Below are positions 37,224 through 46,361 of a stretch of DNA of 64,000 nt, piece by piece. The stretch covers positions 2,418,001 through 2,482,000 of the forward strand of contig NC_020514.1 in assembly GCF_000347635.1 (NCBI RefSeq), read 5' to 3'. Below the pieces are notes generated by a model. That model was not told the origin of the DNA. It worked only from the letters and a program-made list of their open reading frames with translations, and did no database searches. How positions within the stretch are numbered: position 1 is the first letter of the stretch; each line of letters starts with the position of its first letter. This DNA is from Paraglaciecola psychrophila 170. Lineage in GTDB: Bacteria > Pseudomonadota > Gammaproteobacteria > Enterobacterales > Alteromonadaceae. Both the position numbers and the translations under genes were made by a program.

Positions 37224-37822
37224 CTAGAGAACCTGCTTTTTGGCGGCAGGACCGGCTAAAATTCGCTGTAAATAAGACTCAATATGAGGAAATTACTCAG
37301 ACCATAAGCTTCGCTGATTTTTTCAAATACAAACGAATTAAGCACATCAGCACCGGTAAACTGCTCAGCTATCAAATAGTCTTTAGTCGCCAACTCGTTA
37401 TTCACGAAAGTCAGCACTTCTGCCATTTGTTCACGAGCGAACCCACCTAGAAAGCAACGTTGGTTATCGTCAACGGCTAACAGGTATCGGGTGATGAGAG
37501 GGTAGGCGGCAGTACCTTCTGCAAAATGTAGCCATTGAACATAACGGGCGTACTCTGGTGTGAGAACTCTTGGTGCCAAGGTTTCTGCACCGTAGCGACT
37601 AATTAAATAGTCAACAATGGCTCCCGACTCTGAGAGTACAAGTTCGCCATCTTGGATGACAGGTGACTTACCAAGAGGATTTATGGCCTTAAGTGAATCA
37701 GGTGCTCGGCGCGTGTTGCTATCGCGCTGGTATGGGATCACTTGATACTCAACACCGAGTTCTTCAAGTAACCAGATGATGCGCTTTGAGCGAGACTTAT
37801 TCAGGTGGTGCAACTTAATCAT
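37224..37822 (-). pseudogene. Glutathione S-transferase, frameshift near C-terminus
   Basis: A third GST. MIKLHHLNKSRSKRIIWLLEELG is the typical start, INPLGKSPVIQDG gives the cis-Pro loop, and LSESGAIVDYL the glutathione gamma-Glu site. The frame breaks after GLSNF at about 37290; one added base continues HIESYLQRILAGPAAKKQVL to a stop at 37224. As written the protein ends 21 residues early at 37256, losing part of the last helix, so it may still fold. It lies divergent from the AraC regulator gene. Confidence 0.8.
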
Positions 37823-37993
37823 ATTTAAGGTTCCGTGAGACAGCTAAAGGTGGTGGGTCATGAACAGTATTCATCTCATCCCACAATTATATACTTTTGA
37901 ATATTAATTTTGTTTAGTATGAATTATATTAACCCCTTCTAAATAAGGGATCTTATACTAACGACCAAAAGTTGTGTACGATCGGGTATAAAT

Positions 37994-38815
37994 ATGTTTT
38001 GGAGTTTAAAAGCGAATATGAGCGCAACAGCGAGTGTTCATAGTCATGATATAGCTGAGCTGATCTTATGTTATGGAGAAGGTGGTTACCTTCGGGGCAA
38101 GGATCATAATGTTTATTTTAAGGCCGGAAGGACTTTATTAATTCCACCTGGTTATCAACATCAGGTTGTGGTGACAGATAAGATGCAGGCGATGCTGAAG
38201 ATATTTTGTATGTCAGCTACAGATATGAAGCATTTTTTGTCTCTTGTTCAAATGACGACTGTCCAAAAGTTATTCTCGATGGGAATAACCGTGGCTGACG
38301 CTGAAGAGCCTTGTTCCAGTTTACTGGACTTTGGTGATCAAGTCAGTGAAGGCATTCATCAACCAGCCTCAAACACGCAGCAGCTTAATTGGAGTTTGGT
38401 TAGTCTGATTTTAGCATTGCATACCAACAGATTACGACCGGAAGCCGGTCAACGGCAGTTATACAAACGAGGAAATAAATATCAACAGAAGATGCAACAA
38501 GTCGCGTCTTGGATAGAAAGCCGTCTGCAAGAAAACCTTGGGCTGGATCAAGCGGCTGCCGAGTTTGGTTTGTCCCGCAGTTTATTTTCTCGTGAATTTC
38601 AGCGCCACACAGGTATGAGCTTTGTTGAGCATTGTAACACCCGCCGTGTTGAAAAAGCCGCGCTGGTATTGTCGACCACGGATTTGAACATTACCGAGGT
38701 GGCATTTGGAAGTGGGTTTTCCAATCTTAGCCATTTTCACCGCCAGTTCAAAGCAAACTATGGTTTAACACCAGGGGCGTTTCGGCGCAAGATGATCGAG
38801 GAGGGTGGCCGCTGA
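37994..38815 (+). CDS. AraC-family transcriptional regulator
   Basis: A 273-residue regulator. The N-terminal part is a cupin-like sensor (VHSHDIAELILCYGEGGYL, then FKAGRTLLIPPGYQHQVVV). The C-terminal 100 residues are a double helix-turn-helix of the AraC type: LGLDQAAAEFGLSRSLFSRE and LNITEVAFGSGFSNLSHFHR followed by QFKANYGLTPGAFRR. It is divergent from the GST genes, separated by 171 bases, so control of those genes is likely. A small palindrome (CCCTT/AAGGG, about 37934-37949) lies between. Effector unknown. ATG 38018 is a possible shorter start. Confidence 0.88.
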   Translation: MFWSLKANMSATASVHSHDIAELILCYGEGGYLRGKDHNVYFKAGRTLLIPPGYQHQVVVTDKMQAMLKIFCMSATDMKHFLSLVQMTTVQKLFSMGITVADAEEPCSSLLDFGDQVSEGIHQPASNTQQLNWSLVSLILALHTNRLRPEAGQRQLYKRGNKYQQKMQQVASWIESRLQENLGLDQAAAEFGLSRSLFSREFQRHTGMSFVEHCNTRRVEKAALVLSTTDLNITEVAFGSGFSNLSHFHRQFKANYGLTPGAFRRKMIEEGGR

Positions 38816-39087
38816 AACAATTTATGTACTTTTATAAATAAAGTCATCGATATTGCTCTTCTTAATGATCAGGATATTCATAAAAAATTAAAAAGCATCA
38901 ACCTTACTGACTGTTGATGATAGAGTTATAAATCAACAGGAAGGGTTTAAAATATTAAGTCTGTTCGTTATTAGGTAAGCTATAGACTTCAATATTGGAT
39001 AATTAGAATCGTCTTTTAGTGGGTTCACCCACCTAATTTCAGAAAACGCATTTTACGGTAATGTCTGAGAATAAAGGAAGTAGGGTA

Positions 39088-40896
39088 ATGAAAGAAGATC
39101 AGCAGCATTTAGAGATTGATCATAAATATCTGAAAATTTTGAGTCAATATACAATGGACATCCTACTCGCAAATTCGGAACAGGAACTCATATAGATTTA
39201 ATCAGACACTTTGCTGAATAAACTTAATATTGATGATTTTGAATTGTATTTATTTAATCCTAGAAACAAAACCCTTGCTATAACTGCAGCCTTTACTGAA
39301 AAACAGCCGATTCTCTTAGACTTGTTAGTTATCCCTGACATCACCTTGGGCGAGGGGCTTATTGGTAAAGCAGCGAAATCTTTAGTCGCACAGAGTATTG
39401 AAGATCTGCGTTTGAATTCTGACGTTGAGCAAAATAAATCTTACAATTTGTCAGCGTTTATAGTGCCTATTGTGACGGATGATAAATTGATAGGGGTTAT
39501 CTATTGTGCAAGCAAAATGGTCGCAGCGTTTACTTTACAACTCCAAAAGTCTTTAAATACAATCTCGTCTATCACGGCTATTAAAATGGAAAAAATCGGG
39601 CAATAAAACAACTTCAGCAGACTATCGAAAAACTTGAATACAGTGGGAAAATTCAGGACACTTTGTTCGAGATTACAGAGCTGATTTTTGAAACATCGAA
39701 TATGCAAGAATTTTATCAACGTCTGCATAAATGCATCGCTAAATTAATGTTTGCTTCAAATTTTTCGTGGGTTTGGTCATAGATAATGAGCAAGCGATTA
39801 CTTTGCCATATGCAGTGGATGTAGTGCCTCCAAATGAAGTAATCCCACTGGATAATGAAAAGCCCAGTATTACTGGTTACGTCCTTAATACCAATAAGCC
39901 ATTATTAGCAAGTAAACAAAAAATACAATCCATGATTAATGCTAACCAGCTTTATGTTAAAGGGTCTTTGCCTAATGCTTGGTTAGGCGTTCCATTTGGT
40001 AAGCCTCCACTGCGCGGTGTGGTCGTCGTGCAAAGTTATACTGAAAACATTGTCTTTACACAAAAAGATGAACAATTATTATGTTTTGTAGCGCGGCATA
40101 TTCGCAACGCTATTGAGCGGATGCAGGCGCGAGCAGATTTGCAATTTTTGGCATTGCACGACCCACTTACTAAACTCTCAAATCGCTCGTTATTTAACGA
40201 TAGAGTCAATCATGCACTGAACAAATGTAGACGTCATAAGAATAAAAAAATCGCATTGCTGTTTTTGGACTTAGACAAATTTAAACAAGTTAACGATACC
40301 AATGGTCACCATATCGGCGACCTTCTTTTAATCGAAGTGGCAAAGCTTATACAAACGTGTATTCGAGAAACTGACACCTTAAGCCGATTAGGTGGCGATG
40401 AACTTGGCATCCTATTAGAAGATATTGTTTCTGCTGAATTAGCACAAAGAGTGGCAAATAAAATACTTAAGGCTTTACAAACACCATTTATGTTGGACAA
40501 AATACAAATTAATACCTCCATAAGCATTGGTATCGCTTTTAATGACCAATCTGACAATACTATTGACTCTCTGATAATTTGTGCTGATAAGGCCATGTAT
40601 AAAGCAAAACAGCGTGGACGTAACCGTTTTATTTTACATCAAGGTGAAGAGCAGTCCGGCATGATTGCTACAAAAATTATTGAACAGGATGCTTTAAAAG
40701 GATTAATAGAGAATCAGTTCTTTTTTATTTTCCAACCTATCGTTGACTTGAAAACTGGCTATATGGTGGCTGCAGAAGCCTTAGTTAGATGGAATAATTC
40801 CAAAATGGGGGATCTTACCTTCCGAGGCGTTTCTTAACGAAATGGAAGAAAACGGTAGTATTGTTCAATTGGATGTATATACCCGTGATCAATGAA
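39088..40896 (+). pseudogene. GAF-GAF-GGDEF-EAL cyclic-di-GMP protein, frameshifted and cut by IS630
   Basis: The N-terminus (MKEDQQHLEIDHKYLKIL) begins at 39088. A GAF-like domain (NKLNIDDFELYLF to MVAAFTLQLQ) ends at 39606; a second one continues to about 40110. The GGDEF domain follows (HDPLTKLSNRSLF, FLDLDKFKQVND) with RLGGDELGILLED, the GGDEL variant, and an RETD inhibitory I-site five residues upstream. An EAL domain begins (FIFQPIVDLKTGY, AEALVRW) but is cut after some 50 residues by the IS630 element at about 40880. Frameshifts lie near 39190, 39600 and 40815. GGDEF alone makes c-di-GMP and EAL degrades it; here neither is likely expressed whole. Confidence 0.8.
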
Positions 40897-41980
40897 AATG
40901 CTTGATTTTGTCTGGTTTGAGGATCAGGCTCTACACATGATTGATATTTTCCTCACTCCCGAGCATAAAACGGCGCTAGAAGTACGTCATACAAAAGCAC
41001 GTGATGGAAGGGAGCGTGACCGTATTAAAGCAGTGCTGTTGTGTGGTGAAGGGTGGCCCATCGCTAAAATTGCACAAGCACTACGTAAGAGTGAAGCCAG
41101 CATTACATGGCATATCGGTGATTACGCCAAACGTCTGAAGCTCAAGCCTGCGGGTGGTGGCTCTGCCAGCCATTTAAATACTGAGCAAACCCAGCAATTG
41201 GTTGCACATTTGTCAGATATCACTTATTTGCACACCCATCAAATAGTGGCCTATATTCAAAAGACGTGGAAGATTACCTACTCAGTGTCTGGGTTAAATA
41301 AATGGCTCCACCACAATGGCTTTAGTTACAAACAGCCTAAAGGAGTGCCTCATAAGTTTGATGATCAAAAGCAATCTGTATTTATCGAAGAGTATGAAAG
41401 GTTACGCGATAGCTTACCGGATGATGAGCCTATTTTATTCATGGATGCAGTGCATCCTACCCAAGCGACTGAAGTGTCATCCGGATGGATACGTAAAGGG
41501 GTAGATAAACCCATTGAAACCACAGACAGTCGTACCCGAATGAACGTTGTAGGCGCGGTTCGGTTAAATTATTTAACTGAGGCTGTGGTACTTGATTACG
41601 AGACCGTGAATGGCAGCACTATCATGGATTTTCTAGAGCACGTAAAGCAAAAGTACTTATCAAGTCATACCATTCATCTAGTGTTGGATGGGGCGGGTTA
41701 TCATCGTACCAAAGAGGTTAAATACAAAGCGACTGAATTAGGGATTATCCTGCATTATCTTCCCCATTATAGCCCTAATCTCAACCCCATAGAGCGATTA
41801 TGGAAAGTCATTAATGAATATGCTCGCAATTATCGATATATTTCTACCGGCAAAGAATTTCGACAACACAATCGGCACTTTTTTAGCGTCACCCTTTCGG
41901 ATATTGCTGACACACTAAACAGCCGTATAAACGATAACTTTCAGGTACTAGAAACTGCAAATTGAAGTGACTTGGGTATA
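40879..41980 (+). mobile_element. IS630-family insertion sequence
   Basis: About 1.1 kb. Left end TATACCCGTGATCAATGAAA and right end (complement) TATACCCAAGTCACTTCAAT share TATACCC and further scattered matches, giving imperfect inverted repeats. Both ends abut TA, the usual IS630 target. A single full-length transposase gene lies inside. It inserts into the EAL part of the c-di-GMP gene, so it arrived after that gene was present. Confidence 0.75.
40937..41965 (+). CDS. IS630-family transposase
   Basis: A transposase of about 342 residues. The N-terminal helix-turn-helix (DRIKAVLLCGEGWPIAKIAQ) is followed by a second (HTHQIVAYIQKTWKITYSV). The DDE catalytic residues are in ILFMDAVHPTQ (Asp), IHLVLDGAGYHRT (Asp) and YSPNLNPIERLWK (Glu), as in the family. 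No frame damage is seen, so it may be active. Start is ATG 40937; an in-frame ATG at 40892 lies inside the left terminal repeat. Confidence 0.92.
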   Translation: MIDIFLTPEHKTALEVRHTKARDGRERDRIKAVLLCGEGWPIAKIAQALRKSEASITWHIGDYAKRLKLKPAGGGSASHLNTEQTQQLVAHLSDITYLHTHQIVAYIQKTWKITYSVSGLNKWLHHNGFSYKQPKGVPHKFDDQKQSVFIEEYERLRDSLPDDEPILFMDAVHPTQATEVSSGWIRKGVDKPIETTDSRTRMNVVGAVRLNYLTEAVVLDYETVNGSTIMDFLEHVKQKYLSSHTIHLVLDGAGYHRTKEVKYKATELGIILHYLPHYSPNLNPIERLWKVINEYARNYRYISTGKEFRQHNRHFFSVTLSDIADTLNSRINDNFQVLETAN

Positions 41981-42101
41981 GACATTGGAAAACTCAATCA
42001 ATGTCTGTTGTATGAACGTGAACCTCATCTTTTACATGCAGCAAAAGTGCGTCAACCCAAGAACATACAGGCTAGGGTTGCTTAAATTTTTTGCCGCAGG
42101 G

Positions 42102-42436
42102 TTAAATAGGTTGGCTTTGTTCTTGCTCAAACTCATTCATAGCTTCCAAAGCTTCACAGCCATAGACCATGAACGATCCGCCCCCCATTAAAATGGTTAC
42201 GCCTATTGCCTCCACTGTCTCTTGCCTACTCGCTCCTGTATTTAATGCATCATGAACATGAAAAGCAATACATCCGTCGCAATGCACCGCTATGGCGATA
42301 TCCAGAACAATGAATTGTTTTGATTTTGTATCCAGAGCCCCTTTGGCTAATGCTGAAGAATGCAGTGCCCCGAAGCCAGCCATAACCTCCGGTATTTCAG
42401 ATATTAGTTTTGCACTGAGTATTTGGGGTTATTCAT
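42102..42436 (-). pseudogene. Carboxymuconolactone decarboxylase / AhpD-family protein, one frameshift
   Basis: A small AhpD-like protein of about 111 residues. It begins MNNPKY at 42436; one missing base near 42416 shifts the frame, and the rest reads SAKLISEIPEVMAGFGALHS, then CDGCIAFHVHDALNTGAS. The CxxCxxxH motif (CDGCIAFH) is the thiol-active site of AhpD-type reductants. IEA...GGGSFMVYG follows as in the family. An internal ATG (42383) could still give a 93-residue product with the active site. It lies downstream of the ldhA remnant. Confidence 0.8.
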
Positions 42437-42552
42437 ATCGTTGAACATGGTTGGCTGTTGCTAGAATTTTCATAAAAGACCCCAATGAGCTGCCGTTATG
42501 TATGCTTATTACCGACTCGCCTATATTGATGCTGATCAATTAATGATAATTA

Positions 42553-43524
42553 TCAAGTCACGGCATTTGGAACGCCACCATCTAGTTCGAATTGGCTGAT
42601 ATTCGACAGGGTTATTTGTGCTATGTTGGGCATTGCTTCTCGAGTAAAAAAACTTTGATGGATGGTCACTATGACATTTGGAAAGCTTGTTAATCGGGCT
42701 AACAAGTCGTCTTGTATACCTTGAGCTGAAAGGTCTTCAAAAAACATCGCTTCTTCTTAAACGTCGAGTCCTAATAAACCGACCTTACCTTTTTAAAGTC
42801 CATTTATGATGGCTTTGGTATCAACAAGTTTACCTCTGCTGGTATTAATTATAGTGACGTCATCACGCATTTTAGCCAACGCATTTTGATCTATCAAATG
42901 ATATGTCTCAGGGGTAAGTGGGCAATGCAGTGAAATAACATCTGCATGACTAAGCAGGTTGTCGAGAGACCCCAGGATGAATGCATTGATCATTGTGAAC
43001 TACATCATAAGCAATAACGTTGCAGCCAAAACCTAACATGATGTTAGCAAATGCTTGACCAATTTTACCCGTACCTATTACCCCAACTGTTTTGCCATGT
43101 AAGTCAAAGCCCATTAAATTACGTAGAGAAAAATCGCCTTCACGAATGCGATTATGGGCGCGGTGATGCCGCGATTTAAGCATAACAACAAACCCACAGC
43201 ATGCTCTGCCACTGCATAAGGTGAGTAGGCAGGAACACGTACCACAGGCAGTGAAAGCCGTTTCGCACAGGCCATATCCACATGATTAAATCCCGCTGAG
43301 CGAAGCGCAATAAGCCCAATCCCTTTGTCCTTCAACGTATGTAACACCTCAGCATTTAAATTATCGTTAATAAATGCGCAGACGACTTCTTCATCACTGA
43401 TAAGAGATATGGACTCGATATCTAAGTGAGATGAGAAATAACGTATCTGGTGTCTACCATCAGAGTTGGCTCGATCAAAATATTCTTGGTCATACGGTTT
43501 AGTGTTAAAAAAGGCTATGTTCAA
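42553..43524 (-). pseudogene. ldhA: D-lactate dehydrogenase, multiply frameshifted
   Basis: A D-isomer 2-hydroxyacid dehydrogenase that would reduce pyruvate to D-lactate with NADH. The N-terminal part from TTG 43524 (NIAFFNTKPYDQEYFDRAN) runs to PVVRVPAYSPYAVAEHAVGLLL; the NAD loop VGVIGTGKIGQAFANIMLGF, then [15 protein letters not shown] and [15 protein letters not shown], then VGLLGLDV and FFEDLSAQ are in different frames. At least three frameshifts and a nonsense codon (after GLDV) disable it. Its first 16 codons and start region are part of an 86-base triplication. Confidence 0.88.
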
Positions 43525-43714
43525 AGTTAGACCTTACATTTATCAGAGTAAGGGTCATGAGCAAAATATTCTTGGTCATACGGTTTAGTGTTAAAAAAGG
43601 CTATGTTCAAAGTTAGACCTTACATTTATCAGAGTTAGGGTCATGAGCAAAATATTCTTGGTCATACGGTTTAGTGTTAAAAAAGGCTATGTTCACAATT
43701 AGGCCTTACATTAT
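43476..43714. repeat. 86-bp tandem repeat, nearly three copies, over the ldhA start
   Basis: The unit starts CAAAATATTCTTGGTCATAC at 43476, 43562 and 43648, a spacing of exactly 86. Copies 1 and 2 are identical but for one or two bases; copy 3 decays after about 50 bases. Copy 1 overlaps the first codons of ldhA, so the start codon, ribosome site and upstream region of that gene are repeated three times. Confidence 0.9.
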
Positions 43715-43802
43715 TGGGATAAATATCATTTTAGAAAATACGCTAGCTTGCTTATTGACCCTGAACAATTAATTTTAAAAATAAGCTGATATCGTTATAT
43801 TA

Positions 43803-44668
43803 GTGAAAATGTGTATTGCAGATATTAAAAGTGAAAAGATGCACGTTAGAAAAATTCTGTTTATTGAAGGCAGTGTCAATGCGCTGATCACGGTAAGCAA
43901 AATTACGGTTGGATTAATGACTGTGTCAGCTGCAGTTATAGCAGATGCGGTGTATTCCTTAACCGATTTGGCAAATAACATTTTTGCTTGGTTAGCGCTA
44001 AAAGTAGTTGAATCACCTGCCGATAGTTCGCGTCCTTATGATCATCAAAAATTTGAGCAATTAGTCATATTTGCTCTCGCATCTTTGTTAACCATCGTGG
44101 CGTTTGAAGTGATAGTGAATGCAGTCGAGCGTTTTGGACAGCCAGTTGAGCAAAGTATGCTGGGATTAGTCATATTAATTTCTTCATTATTAACCAATAT
44201 AGGTTTGACGCTTTGGAAGGGGCATTGGGCAAAACGCTTAGACTCATAAATATTGCATGCCGACGCTACCCAAACCGTAAGTGACGTATTGACCAGCGTA
44301 GTGGTGATTATTGGATGGCAACTAGCGTCTCGCGGATACTATTGGTTTGATACGGTATTTGCGTTAATAGTTTCCAGTATTATTTTTATCTAGCATTCAA
44401 GCTTTTCCAAAGAACCATAACGGTGTTGGTTGATCAGAGCCGCTACCCGACAGAGGAATTAAAGGCAGCAGTTAACGACATTCCTGCGGTTAATATTCAC
44501 TCTAGAAATACTGGAAAAGGGCAGGTAGCTGATGTCACTGTGACTGTGAGTGCCAGCCTTAGTACCTTAGAGTCACACCAAATTTCCGACAAGGTTGGGA
44601 GTGAGTTAGCAGATATTTTCGATATTCAATACGTTGTGGTAAACATTGAACCTGACTTGGGTCAATAA
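43803..44668 (+). pseudogene. Cation diffusion facilitator (CDF) transporter, broken
   Basis: A CDF-family metal/proton antiporter of about 288 residues. The membrane domain begins LFIEGSVNALITVSKITVGL and holds the metal site AVIADAVYSLTDLANN, which fits the DxxxSxxD of the family poorly but in place, and HADATQTVSDVLTSVVVI later, the second metal motif. An in-frame TAA at 44247 and a frameshift at the T5 run near 44390 break it. The cytoplasmic domain (VTVSASLSTLESHQISDKV) ends at 44668. Related genes export Zn, Cd, Fe or Mn. Confidence 0.8.
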
Positions 44669-44828
44669 ATAAGTGGTCAAAATAGTTAGTATTGAGGTTG
44701 CTGATTTTTTCATTGTATAGGATAGATTTATGTTACATCTGAACTAGCTAGTTTTTTCGCATACTGACGTGGTTGAATAGATCCGACTACCTAAGTTAAG
44801 ACATAATACCCTTAACTGGAGATAGGTA

Positions 44829-45321
44829 ATGACAGCACGTAAGAAATATTCAAAAGAATTTAAATTGGATGCCATCGCATAGGTGGTAGAGCAAAAATAC
44901 AGTCGTGTAGAGGCGGCTAGGAATTTAGGCCTCAGTCTTCAGATACTCGGTCGTTGGCTCAAAGAGGCCGAAGATGATAATGGTCATGCTTTTCGAGGTA
45001 ATGGCACCCTGACACCCGAACAAGCCGAAATCCGCAGCTTGAAGGGGCAAGTCAAGCGTCTCGAAATAGAGCGTGAGATATAAAAAAAGCGACGGTCTTC
45101 TTTGCCAAAGAAACGAAGTGAAGTATTCGTTTATTACCCGATATAAGAAGACCTGGCCTGTGCGCTCAATGTGCAGACTACTCGGTGTACAAAGTAACAA
45201 TTATTACCGTTACCAGAAGCGTCAAACGGATAAACCTGATGGTCTAACGCATCAAGAGATGCTGGAAGGGGTAAAAGATATCGCCAGGTTCAGCGATAAT
45301 ACCTATGGCGAGACGCATTGA
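44829..45321 (+). mobile_element. IS3-family remnant (orfA with nonsense codon, truncated orfB)
   Basis: OrfA starts MTARKKYSKEFKLDAIA, a helix-turn-helix transposase start, is stopped by a TAG at about 44881, then continues QKYSRVEAARNLGLSLQILG and ends in KRLEIEREI before the programmed frameshift zone. OrfB begins KYSFITRYKKTWPVRSMCRLLG and YYRYQKRQ and ends at 45321 after DNTYGETH, far short of its DDE core. The right part of the element is lost. The cut joins directly onto the cytochrome c gene on the other strand. Confidence 0.85.
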
Positions 45322-45569
45322 GCATAGGTTTTAACCAGAGATGATGTACCGCCTAATGGAACGGGTGTATCAAATTCTTTGATTAGCGAATCATCTTCAT
45401 AGCCCTTTAAAGCATGGCAAGCCTGACATTTATATTGCAAAAATACCTGTTCACCCTTTGCGATATCTCCTTCTGGTAAACTAAAACCTTCTGGGAAATC
45501 AGTGCCATAGCTACAAGCAGCCAAAACGGAAAGTAAAATAATTGAGGTAAACCAAATTAATATTTTCAT
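45303..45569 (-). pseudogene. c-type cytochrome lipoprotein, truncated by IS3 remnant
   Basis: A lipoprotein (lipobox LAAC, Cys19) with one haem c site CQACH (Cys48, Cys51, His52), suggesting a periplasmic electron carrier. GGTSSLVKTYAQCVSP at the end runs into IS3 DNA, so the C-terminal part with the axial Met ligand is missing. The N-terminal half (EGDIAKGEQVFLQYK) fits the family. AAGG lies before ATG 45569. It is probably non-functional. Confidence 0.8.
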
Positions 45570-45894
45570 GTTGATGCCTTATCTTTGTTATCAGACTAGG
45601 CATTAACACTAAGGGAAAAGCTAAGTGAAGTGGATAAAGGGAGTGGGCGTTTATTGATAGGGATCAAATTTGTGAATAAAAGTCAAAAATCCCATGTTAC
45701 TTCTGGATATATGTTTCAACTATATTTCAAGTTACCCTTTAGATATAGAACTTATATCCTGACATTCTTTTACTTATAGTCATAAGGACCAAAATCTAAA
45801 GGTTCGCAATAATTAATGGTGTTTTTCTATAATCAAAAGACGCTAAATAGCAATCCCATAAATTGGTTAAACATGCTCAGTTGCAATTGTTGTA
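45570..45894. other. Intergenic region
   Basis: 325 bases with no gene. An inverted repeat TTGATGCCT / AGGCATTAA (about 45571-45606) lies just upstream of the cytochrome gene and may be an operator. Confidence 0.35.
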
Positions 45895-46167
45895 CTAATC
45901 AATTTTTGGTTTAGCTTGGCTGTCAGCTTTATCTTCTGCGTACTTAACTCTGATTTTGTTAGCACCTAGCATGCTGTCGTTAAGGTTTTTCACGGCGACT
46001 TTTGCTTCGCCGGCCTTAGGCATTTCAATAAACCCGAAACCTTTTGATAAGCCATTAGACTTTTCCTTAACTATGTCGCTAGATTGTACTTTTCCATGTG
46101 CTTCAAAGGCGGTTTGTAGTTCTTGCTCGGTAGTTTCTCTGTCAAGATTTCTGATTAATATTTTCAT
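45895..46167 (-). CDS. RNA recognition motif (RRM) protein
   Basis: A 90-residue single RRM protein. RNP2 is ILIRNL (residues 3-8) and RNP1 is KGFGFIEM (42-49), with the aromatic residues Phe44 and Phe46 that stack on RNA. The C-terminal tail is basic/acidic mixed. Small RRM proteins of this type occur in cyanobacteria and marine gammaproteobacteria and are often cold-induced; the target RNA is unknown. It is divergent from the GH13 gene. Confidence 0.88.
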   Translation of the reverse strand: MKILIRNLDRETTEQELQTAFEAHGKVQSSDIVKEKSNGLSKGFGFIEMPKAGEAKVAVKNLNDSMLGANKIRVKYAEDKADSQAKPKID

Positions 46168-46361
46168 TTAGCGTGTCACTTATCGGTAATAATGATGATT
46201 AGAGTATAATTATAACAGCTTAATGTTTGCCAAACGATCTGATTTAAAAACTGATTATCTCTTTTTGAATACTAATAAGTTGTGAATACGTATGTAAGAT
46301 ACTATTAGATAACGGCGGCTAGAGGTATGATTTAGCTAGCTTTATTGAAAGGTTTTTTTAT

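Noticed and set aside
42538..42556. Fur-box-like TGATAATTATCA at the end of ldhA
   Set aside because: It overlaps the stop codon of a pseudogene with no promoter or iron gene downstream; the match is short and A+T-rich.
43476..43714. Possible CRISPR array
   Set aside because: The repeat unit is 86 bases, contiguous with no spacers, and overlaps a coding start. It is a tandem duplication.
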